A stretch of 6,853 nucleotides of DNA, taken from contig WFZY01000283.1 in NCBI GenBank assembly GCA_015489265.1, positions 1 through 6,853 on the forward strand. Direction: 5' to 3'. This DNA comes from Flavobacteriaceae bacterium (GTDB taxonomy: Bacteria; Bacteroidota; Bacteroidia; Flavobacteriales; Flavobacteriaceae). Made by a program: the position numbers and the translations under genes. Of the stretch, positions 1-4,574 are shown in pieces; within the stretch, counting starts at the first letter, position 1, and every line of letters begins with the position of its first letter. The notes under the pieces are model-generated. The model did not search any database and had not been told where the DNA came from. It worked only from the letters and a program-made list of their open reading frames with translations.

Positions 1-268
1 GATTTACAATGCGTGCCGGCAACAGATTGACCGGCTGTTTGAGAAATTTTTGATACGATGCCGTCCCGTCAATTTGCGGAAAACCCATAGCAGTGGTTTC
101 CCAAACTTTCTTTTGGGCTTTTAACACATTGTTTTGGGCTTTTTTTAGGTTGGCGTTGTGTTGTAAGCCATACTCTATGGCATCTTGCAACCCGAATTTG
201 CTTTGCTCTTGCGCCTGCGAAATGGTTATGGTGAAAAATATAAATATTATAATGTATAATTGTTTCAT
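1..268 (-). CDS. TolC-family outer-membrane efflux protein, N-terminal part
   Basis: The first 89 residues of a protein that continues past the left edge. It opens with a signal peptide: a short basic start (MKQ), a hydrophobic stretch at residues 4-17, and a likely cleavage at SQA|Q (A19/Q20), typical of flavobacterial exported proteins. The mature start, FGLQDAIEYGLQHNANLKKAQNNV, matches the first helix of TolC/OprM-type proteins, where a 'L.dAi..al..N..l..a' pattern is diagnostic; it is followed by a polar coiled-coil-like segment. Such proteins form the trimeric channel through which RND or ABC pumps export drugs across the outer membrane. A TetR regulator lies 121 bases upstream on the same strand and no promoter is visible between them, so the two are probably co-transcribed. 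The membrane-fusion and pump genes would be expected to the left of the window. The ATG at 266-268 fits the signal peptide. The family call is solid; the substrate is unknown. Confidence 0.85.
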   Translation of the reverse strand, partial: MKQLYIIIFIFFTITISQAQEQSKFGLQDAIEYGLQHNANLKKAQNNVLKAQKKVWETTAMGFPQIDGTASYQKFLKQPVNLLPARIVN

Positions 269-316
269 TTATCTGATGATATAGTTAACTGGTTATTTGG
301 TTAAATTAAAATAGCC

Positions 317-415
317 CCAAGTGCCAAGTGGAAAGAACCAAGTGCGATTTTTTTATAGTAATTTCCACTTTTTCGCTTTTCACTAAGCACTAATGACTTT
401 CCACTAATAACTTTA
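317..415. repeat. Two opposed heptad-repeat tracts between and into the TetR and TolC genes
   Basis: CCAAGTG occurs at 317-323, 324-330 and 338-344, all in a 7-base register. A second tract runs 381-415 as successive heptads CACTAAG, CACTAAT, GACTTTC, CACTAAT, AACTTTA, and codes for the last residues of the TetR protein as well as the bases after its stop. The tracts are oppositely oriented, so AAGTGGAAA (326-334) can pair with TTTCCACTT (362-370), while AGTGGAAAG (327-335) can pair with CTTTCCACT (397-405). The two pairings exclude each other. No T-run makes this a standard terminator. Confidence 0.65.
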
Positions 416-989
416 ATTTTTTTCTGCCTTTTTTAGTTGAGATACCACTTAAAAACATATTTAAAAACATTTCCATGGTTTTATCTTTATCAAAGGATTC
501 CGGTGGAAACAATTCGGGATTTGATAAGTTGATAGTGTTGACAAAATACATGCGTTTGATAAATTCTTTATCCAAATCGTCCTTATAATAGCCTTGTTTA
601 ATACCTTTTTTCAAATTGTGTTCTAAACATTCCATGATGGAATCAAACTTTTTTTGCTCTAATGCAGTGGCAATTTCCGGATAATATTTCTTTAATTGAT
701 ATTGCGGGGAAGTATCTGCGTGTTTTAAATTTTCTTTAATAATATCTTTAATTCTAAATAACTCTTGGTACGGATTGAGTTTCATCAAACAGATTTGATC
801 AATTTGCGTTTGAATTTTGTCAAAAATATAATTGGCGGTTTCTTTGACCAAGTCTTCTTTACCGGAGAAATATTGGTAAATCGTTTTTTTGGAAATCCCC
901 AATTCATGGGCAATTTGGTCCATGGTAACATTTTTGATACCATATTTAAAATATAAATCAGCTGATTTTTGAATGATTTTGTCTTTCAT
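390..989 (-). CDS. TetR/AcrR-family transcriptional regulator
   Basis: A 199-residue protein, the usual TetR size. The N-terminal helix-turn-helix spans about residues 1-47: helix 1 IIQKSADLYFKYG, then VTMDQIAHELGIS with the turn at G31, and recognition helix KKTIYQYFSGKEDL ending in the characteristic Y-F-x-x-K-E-x-L pattern. The remaining all-helical part (about 48-199) is the ligand-binding and dimer domain; it is diverged and gives no clue to the ligand. The gene has its own TATCTTTG promoter and reads straight towards the TolC-like gene, so the simplest inference is a repressor of its own efflux operon released by a toxic pump substrate. The ATG at 987-989 leaves a leader of about 15 bases after the predicted transcription start. 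The last residues (LLVESH) are encoded by a heptad repeat tract, so the C-terminus may vary between strains. Confidence 0.9.
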   Translation of the reverse strand: MKDKIIQKSADLYFKYGIKNVTMDQIAHELGISKKTIYQYFSGKEDLVKETANYIFDKIQTQIDQICLMKLNPYQELFRIKDIIKENLKHADTSPQYQLKKYYPEIATALEQKKFDSIMECLEHNLKKGIKQGYYKDDLDKEFIKRMYFVNTINLSNPELFPPESFDKDKTMEMFLNMFLSGISTKKGRKKLKLLVESH

Positions 990-1009
990 TTGTTTTAGAA
1001 TTTATTTTG

Positions 1010-1041
1010 CAAAGATACTGCGGAAACTTTTAATACGCAAA
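1010..1041 (-). promoter_or_regulatory. Bacteroidota-type promoter of the TetR gene
   Basis: On the minus strand TTTG (1038-1041) is followed after 20 bases by TATCTTTG (1010-1017), matching the -33 TTTG and -7 TAnnTTTG consensus known for Bacteroidota sigma-A promoters. It lies 21 bases before the TetR start. The -7 box overlaps an 8-bp palindrome, TTTGCAAA (1006-1013), a possible but unproven operator half-site for autoregulation. Confidence 0.75.
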
Positions 1042-1067
1042 TAGTTTTTAAGGTTTTTGTTTTAGAT

Positions 1068-1102
1068 AAAAAAATCCGGCAGACATAAACATCTGCCGGA
1101 TT
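1068..1102 (-). terminator. Rho-independent terminator after the small membrane-protein gene
   Basis: An 11-bp perfect stem, AATCCGGCAGA (1073-1083) with TCTGCCGGATT (1092-1102), closes an 8-base loop. Read on the minus strand it ends in a T-run (complement of the A-run at 1068-1074). It follows the stop of the 77-codon gene by 25 bases and precedes the TetR promoter, insulating the two units. Confidence 0.88.
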
Positions 1103-1127
1103 AGGATTGCTTATTAAAGTAAAGCTT

Positions 1128-1361
1128 TTAGTCTCTGTTGATATATCGTAAAATGTAATAGCTGACAATATATCCTACAGCCATACCGATTATGGCTTTA
1201 AGAGCAAAATCTCCGGATATAAAAGTTTTGACAATGCTATATTCAACTTTATCAAAAATCATGTAGTAATGATAAAAAGCCGTGAATATAAATCCCCAAG
1301 TTATTCCGATAAGTTTATATTGTTTATCCGATATATTTAAAAAAGGCACTCTTGCTTCCAT
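1128..1361 (-). CDS. Small two-helix membrane protein, unknown function
   Basis: I do not recognise a family. The 77-residue product has a short polar N-terminus, a first hydrophobic segment at about residues 17-36 (LIGITWGFIFTAFYHYYMIF), a charged 16-residue linker (DKVEYSIVKTFISGDF) and a second segment at about 53-72 containing small-residue spacing (GMAVG) that could support helix packing, then a basic tail (RYINRD). It is therefore likely an integral inner-membrane hairpin. That it is real is supported by flanking signals: TATCTTTG 18 bases upstream of the ATG and a strong terminator downstream, which make it a monocistronic unit. The predicted leader is only about a dozen bases and there is no ribosome binding site. 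It could be a holin-like, toxin-like or housekeeping accessory protein; nothing in the sequence decides. Confidence 0.72.
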   Translation of the reverse strand: MEARVPFLNISDKQYKLIGITWGFIFTAFYHYYMIFDKVEYSIVKTFISGDFALKAIIGMAVGYIVSYYILRYINRD

Positions 1362-1378
1362 ATGATTTGAATTTTACA

Positions 1379-1386
1379 CAAAGATA
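1379..1386 (-). promoter_or_regulatory. -7 promoter box (TATCTTTG) of the small membrane-protein gene
   Basis: An exact TAnnTTTG match on the minus strand, 17 bases between it and the ATG. No TTTG is present at the expected -33 position; that place is taken by the TGAGGA repeat (CCTCAATTCCTCA on this strand), so transcription may be weak or need an activator. Confidence 0.6.
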
Positions 1387-1393
1387 TAAAAAA

Positions 1394-1424
1394 TTGAGGA
1401 ATTGAGGAATGAGGAAATGAGGAT
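1394..1424. repeat. TGAGGA short tandem repeat
   Basis: TGAGGA recurs at 1395, 1403, 1410 and 1418 (steps of 8, 7 and 8 bases), followed by a T-run to 1430. The first 15 bases, TTGAGGAATTGAGGA, are identical to the core of the ~88-bp array at 3081-3539. Here it occupies the -33 region of the small membrane-protein promoter. Confidence 0.8.
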
Positions 1425-1435
1425 TTTTTTGGTCT

Positions 1436-1470
1436 ATTGTGGAAATGTATTGCCAATACATTTCTACAAT
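1436..1470. repeat. 35-bp palindrome spanning the exodeoxyribonuclease stop codon
   Basis: Pairing is symmetrical about base 1453 along the full length, with a single G-T pair (1441/1465): ATTGTGGAAATGTATTG against CAATACATTTCTACAAT. The xth stop codon (1464-1466) and its last codon lie in the right arm. Neither strand has a T-run after the stem, so it is not a standard terminator; it resembles the dispersed palindromic elements common between flavobacterial genes. Confidence 0.75.
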
Positions 1471-2222
1471 TCTAATAAAATAGGGCAATGGTCGGAATGT
1501 TTGGCTTCGGGGAGGATAATACTTCGTTTAAGGTATGGTTTCAACTCAGGTGTAACCATGTGATAATCAATTCTCCAGCCCTTGTTTCGTTCACGCGAAG
1601 CGGCACGATAACTCCACCAAGTATATTGTTCGGATCGCGGGTCAAATTCGCGAAAACTATCCATAAAACCGCTGTTAATAAATGCCGACAACCAAGCACG
1701 TTCTTCCGGTAAAAAGCCGGATACATGTTGTAGTCGAACGGGGTCGTGGATGTCGCGCGGTTCATGACAAATGTTGTAATCGCCGCTGATGATAAGTTTT
1801 GGCAATTCTTTTTTCAATTGCTTGGCATAGCTCAAAAAATCGTCCATATAACGGAACTTAAATGCCAACCGGTCGGCATTGGTGCCGCTGGGCAGATACA
1901 TACTCATAAACGAAAAGCCGTCAAAGTCGGCTCTGATATTGCGCCCTTCGGCATCCATATAATCGATGCCCGTGCCGTAAACCACATTTTTGGGTTTTAT
2001 TTTTGAAATGATACCGGTGCCACTATAACCTTTGCGTTGTGCCGGAAACCAATACTGGTAATGATAACCGGCTTGTCGCAGCGCTTCTGTATCTATCTGA
2101 TTTTCAACAGCTTTTATTTCTTGAAAGCCGACGATGTCAGCATCTGTTTGTTGTAGCCATTGCACTAAACCCTTGCGCATGGCGGCTCTGATGCCGTTGA
2201 CGTTGTAGGATAAAATTTTCAT
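1464..2222 (-). CDS. xth: Exodeoxyribonuclease III / AP endonuclease (ExoIII, EEP superfamily)
   Basis: This 252-residue protein is a full-length ExoIII-type enzyme (E. coli XthA is 268). It cuts DNA 5' to abasic sites and removes 3' blocking groups in base excision repair, using a divalent metal in the cytoplasm. Conserved blocks appear in order: SYNVNGIRAA (N7), GFQEIK (metal ligand E35), GYSGTGI, MSMYLPSG (Y109), ISGDYNICHEPRDIHDP (D148 and N150), YTWWSYRAASRERNKGWRIDY (D219) and KHSDHCP (the D244-H245 catalytic pair). All expected active-site residues are present, so it should be active. It starts at the ATG 2220-2222, which places the first beta strand MKILSYN where family members begin. 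The gene is alone in its orientation unit: a hairpin lies upstream and a palindrome covers its stop. No clear TAnnTTTG was found upstream; TTATTTTG at 2277-2284 on this strand is a near match. Confidence 0.95.
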   Translation of the reverse strand: MKILSYNVNGIRAAMRKGLVQWLQQTDADIVGFQEIKAVENQIDTEALRQAGYHYQYWFPAQRKGYSGTGIISKIKPKNVVYGTGIDYMDAEGRNIRADFDGFSFMSMYLPSGTNADRLAFKFRYMDDFLSYAKQLKKELPKLIISGDYNICHEPRDIHDPVRLQHVSGFLPEERAWLSAFINSGFMDSFREFDPRSEQYTWWSYRAASRERNKGWRIDYHMVTPELKPYLKRSIILPEAKHSDHCPILLEL

Positions 2223-2270
2223 TCGATATTTTTAGACTTTTTATAATGAAGTTTTTTTTGGATTAATTTG

Positions 2271-2318
2271 GCACTACAAAATAAGCAATTATTTAAAAAA
2301 TTGCACTTTTTGTAGTGC
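2271..2318. other. Long two-part hairpin between the ABC ATPase and xth genes
   Basis: Outer arms GCACTACAAAA (2271-2281) and TTTTGTAGTGC (2308-2318) form an 11-bp perfect stem; after a 3x3 internal loop, inner arms GCAATT (2285-2290) and AATTGC (2299-2304) add 6 bp around an 8-base loop. It stands 66 bases after the ABC gene stop and 48 bases before the xth start. On the coding strand no T-run follows, so it is either a weak terminator, a leader structure of xth, or a mobile palindromic element. Confidence 0.65.
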
Positions 2319-2384
2319 AATTTTAGCATTTTTTTGGTTTAACACTTCATATTTTTTATACTAAATTTCATCTAAATCGGTAGC

Positions 2385-3110
2385 TTATTGTTTGTTTTCA
2401 TTCATTTCATCACTTACAATTAAACCATCTTTGAGCCGGACTATCCGTTTGGCATGTTCGGCGATATCTTCTTCGTGAGTAACCAATACAATAGTGTGTC
2501 CTTTGCGGTGCAGGTCGTCAAAAAGTTCCATGATTTCATCGGAAGTTTTAGAATCGAGATTTCCGGTAGGTTCGTCGGCTAAAATGATGGACGGGTTGTT
2601 AACCAGCGCCCGAGCCACAGCCACTCGTTGGCGTTGCCCACCGGATAATTCATTGGGTTTATGGGTCATCCGGTCTGCTAATCCGACCGTTTTTAAAACT
2701 TCCTTAGCCCGTTTGGTGCGTTGATTTTTAGATTTGCCGGCATAAACCAAAGGTAAGGCGACATTATCCAGCGCTGTAGTTCGTGGCAACAAATTAAAAG
2801 TTTGAAACACAAACCCGATTTCTTTATTACGGATTTTTGCTAACTCATTATCACTTAATTTTTCAACTTCCTGACCATTGAGCCGGTATTTGCCCGAGGT
2901 GGGCGTGTCCAAAGCGCCGATGATATTCATCAAGGTGGATTTGCCACTACCTGATGGTCCCATCAAAGCGACATATTCGCCGCGATTGATATTGAGGTTA
3001 ATACCACGTAGGGCTTTCACTACTTCGTTCCCCATTTTAAAGTGACGCTGTATATCTTTGAGTTCTATGACCGGATTTTGTTGAGGAATTGAGGATTTGT
3101 TGTAGTTCAT
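2385..3110 (-). CDS. ABC transporter ATP-binding protein, MacB/LolD type
   Basis: A complete 241-residue nucleotide-binding subunit. Seen in order: A-loop region around HFKMGNEVVKALRG, Walker A GPSGSGKST (51-59), Q-loop VFQTFNLLP (Q103), signature LSGGQRQRVAVARAL (155-169), Walker B IILADEPTGNLDS with catalytic E180, and the H-loop LVTHEE (H212). The wording of these blocks (GALDTPTSG, FNLLP, GNLDSKTS) is that of the MacB/LolD/FtsE class, which drives lipoprotein release, peptide or macrolide export, or adhesion functions together with an FtsX-like permease. No permease is in the window: the flanking genes are xth and panC, so the partner is encoded elsewhere. The ATG at 3108-3110 gives an N-terminal extension (MNYNKSSIPQQN) before the family's usual start near VIELKDIQ; codons for KSSIPQ are the first unit of the tandem array. 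No alternative ATG, GTG or TTG lies between that extension and VIEL in frame apart from GTC/ATA codons, so this start is likely. I found no clear promoter box upstream. Confidence 0.92.
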   Translation of the reverse strand: MNYNKSSIPQQNPVIELKDIQRHFKMGNEVVKALRGINLNINRGEYVALMGPSGSGKSTLMNIIGALDTPTSGKYRLNGQEVEKLSDNELAKIRNKEIGFVFQTFNLLPRTTALDNVALPLVYAGKSKNQRTKRAKEVLKTVGLADRMTHKPNELSGGQRQRVAVARALVNNPSIILADEPTGNLDSKTSDEIMELFDDLHRKGHTIVLVTHEEDIAEHAKRIVRLKDGLIVSDEMNENKQ

Positions 3111-3539
3111 TGTAAAATTCGTTTTTTGGATTATTATTTTGTGCTACGAATTATATTTCTGCTTTTTATTTGAGGAATTGATGATTTTTCGCTGTTTCAT
3201 TGATTATTTGTGGCTTTAATATTTGTTTACTACTTTATACTTCACTGCTGCATGTAATTTGAGGAATTGAGGATTTATTGTGCTTCACTAGATATTTTGT
3301 TCATTTATGCTTACTATTTAATTCATACCAAAATCCTGTTTTTGATTTGAGGAATTGAGGATTTTATATACTTCATAGATTGTTTGGTTCTTTAATGTTT
3401 GTTTACTTCTTAACTCTTTGCTTCTGCATATATTTTGAGGAATTGAGGATTTATATTGCTTCAAAATTTGTTTTCTTTACTGATGTTTACTTCTACTTCA
3501 TATGAAATTACTGCTTTTTATTTGAGGAACTGAGGATTT
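3081..3539. repeat. Degenerate ~88-bp tandem repeat array with an 18-base conserved core
   Basis: The core TTGAGGAATTGAGGATTT begins at 3081, 3170, 3259, 3347, 3435 and 3522, giving steps of 89, 89, 88, 88 and 87 bases. Four cores are identical; the second has GATGA for GAGGA and the sixth has AACTG for AATTG. The stretches between cores are diverged but related: units share CTTCA soon after the core, TTTGTTTAC in the middle and CTGCTTTTTAT or CTGCAT before the next core. This makes it a worn minisatellite, not a CRISPR array. The first core lies inside the ABC ATPase gene; the others fill the gene-free 3111-3624 stretch. On the minus strand, units 1, 3, 4 and 5 place ATG, GTG, ATG and TTG at the same spot, 12 bases from the core, in frame with the codons for KSSIPQ. 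Confidence 0.88.
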
Positions 3540-3543
3540 TTTT

Positions 3544-3612
3544 TGTCATTTCGAACGTAGTGAGAAATCACTTTTCAATTCAGATTTTCAATTGAAACGC
3601 ACGAAAATGCGT
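3544..3612. repeat. Remnants of dispersed short palindromic elements downstream of panC
   Basis: This stretch holds GTCATTTCGAACGTAGTGAG followed by AAATC (ATTTC 3548-3552 facing GAAAT 3564-3568), a form I recall as widespread between Bacteroidota genes. It then has a direct repeat TTTTCAATT (3572-3580 and 3585-3593), and a small hairpin ACGCA (3597-3601) CGAAAA TGCGT (3608-3612). The hairpin begins 12 bases after the panC stop, but no T-run follows it on the minus strand, so its role as panC terminator is doubtful. Confidence 0.5.
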
Positions 3613-3624
3613 CGCTACCGGATA

Positions 3625-4482
3625 CTAGCTACTTGTAACTAAACTAATATTATCAATCAATCTAATCTCTCCTGCATACACAACGATAAACCCCCGGTAT
3701 TTGTTACCGGCTATTTTTTGTGTAGCCGGTTTTAAAGTTTGTTCATCAGCTATTTCAAAATATTCCAATTCCAAATACGGGTGAGCAGCAATGGCATTTT
3801 CTACAAATTTTTTGACTGTTTCAAGATTTTCTTTTTCAAACAATATGGCGCTTTGTTTCAATACTTGGTATATAAATGGAGCAGCGGTTCTATGATGCTT
3901 GGTTAGCCGGCGGTTGCGCGAGCTCATGGCTAAGCCATCCGCTTCTCGGTAAATGGGAATAGGGACTATTTCAATCGGTAAATGTTCTTTTTCGACCAAT
4001 TTTTTGATGATTTGCAACTGCTGAAAATCTTTTTCGCCGAAATAAGCTCTATCGGGTTGCACCACTTCAAACAATTTTTTGACCACAGTACCAACGCCGT
4101 CAAAATGTCCCGGACGGTGTTTGCCTTCCATTTCGTTTTCCAATCCGTCAAAATCAAAATGCTGACTTTTAATTTGTCCATCATAAAAATCATGTGCGTC
4201 GGGATAAAACACTATGATTTCTGGTGATATGTTTTTCAGTAAAGCCAAATCGGATTCAAAGGTACGAGGATATTTTTTTAAATCATCCGGATTGTCAAAC
4301 TGGGTCGGATTAACAAATATGCTGACAGCCGTTACATCATTATCCTTTAGTGAATTTTTAACCAGAGCCAAATGCCCTTGATGCAAAGCGCCCATAGTCG
4401 GCACAAAGCCGATGGATTTTCCTTGTTTTTTGAGGTTTTTAAGGTGATTTTCAAGTGCTTTTTTATAGTGGAATACTTTCAT
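3625..4482 (-). CDS. panC: Pantothenate synthetase (pantoate--beta-alanine ligase)
   Basis: PanC joins pantoate and beta-alanine at the expense of ATP (to AMP and pyrophosphate), the last step to vitamin B5 and so to coenzyme A, in the cytoplasm. The 285-residue protein has the family's full length and blocks: VPTMGALHQGH with the HxGH nucleotide-binding motif (H34-H37), SIFVNPTQF (54-62), GKHRPGHFDGVGTVV (120-134), YFGEKDFQQLQII (148-159) and READGLAMSSRN (179-190), the KMSKS-like loop. The C-terminal domain ends YRGFIVVYAGEIRLIDN, as usual. An upstream TTG at 4501-4503 would add seven residues, but the ATG at 4480-4482 starts the protein at MKVF, the normal position, and suits the promoter at 4521-4528. 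No panB or panD is adjacent: downstream lies repeat DNA, upstream a divergent unit. Confidence 0.96.
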   Translation of the reverse strand: MKVFHYKKALENHLKNLKKQGKSIGFVPTMGALHQGHLALVKNSLKDNDVTAVSIFVNPTQFDNPDDLKKYPRTFESDLALLKNISPEIIVFYPDAHDFYDGQIKSQHFDFDGLENEMEGKHRPGHFDGVGTVVKKLFEVVQPDRAYFGEKDFQQLQIIKKLVEKEHLPIEIVPIPIYREADGLAMSSRNRRLTKHHRTAAPFIYQVLKQSAILFEKENLETVKKFVENAIAAHPYLELEYFEIADEQTLKPATQKIAGNKYRGFIVVYAGEIRLIDNISLVTSS

Positions 4483-4520
4483 TATGAAAAATTTAACTAG
4501 CAACCGGAGTTGATGAGCTT

Positions 4521-4528
4521 CAAATATA
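4521..4528 (-). promoter_or_regulatory. -7 promoter box (TATATTTG) of panC
   Basis: An exact TAnnTTTG match reading towards panC, which would start transcription around 4514, about 30 bases before the ATG. The -33 position has only TTTA (4550-4553), one mismatch from TTTG. Confidence 0.6.
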
Positions 4529-4541
4529 CATCAAAATTTTG

Positions 4542-4549
4542 TATCTTTG
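4542..4549 (+). promoter_or_regulatory. -7 promoter box (TATCTTTG) of the GT5-like/DUF4270 unit
   Basis: An exact TAnnTTTG match 25 bases before the ATG at 4575. No TTTG is seen at -33. Only 13 bases separate this box from the oppositely directed panC box, so the two promoters overlap. An in-frame TTG at 4539 lies upstream of the predicted transcription start and cannot be the start codon. Confidence 0.65.
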
Positions 4550-4574
4550 TAAATCAATAACAAGCCATAGTTTT

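Noticed and set aside
93..284. 63-codon plus-strand frame
   Set aside because: It is the antisense shadow of the TolC-like gene, whose signal peptide and family motif are clear on the minus strand.
765..956. 63-codon plus-strand frame
   Set aside because: It lies wholly antisense to the helix-turn-helix end of the TetR gene and has no promoter or recognisable motif.
1436..1470. Rho-independent terminator of xth
   Set aside because: The stem is good but on the minus strand it is followed by AGACCAAAAAAATCC, an A-run, with no T-run.
1488..2006. Plus- and minus-strand frames overlapping xth
   Set aside because: They fall in other frames of a full-length ExoIII gene with all active-site blocks intact.
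2494..2724. 76-codon plus-strand frame
   Set aside because: It is antisense to the Walker B and signature region of the ABC ATPase.
3200..3200. Minus-strand ATG in array unit 2 as another in-frame start
   Set aside because: It is 13 bases from the core where the other units have 12, so its frame does not read KSSIPQ; it was left out of the pattern.
3081..3539. CRISPR array, because of a short repeat at near-regular spacing
   Set aside because: The core is only 18 bases, intervals are about 70 bases, spacing drifts by one or two bases, and the intervals are related to each other. That is a tandem repeat, and no cas gene is present.
4483..4503. TTG-initiated seven-residue extension of PanC
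   Set aside because: PanC proteins begin at the MKVF position; the extension has a weak start codon and lies almost at the predicted transcription start.
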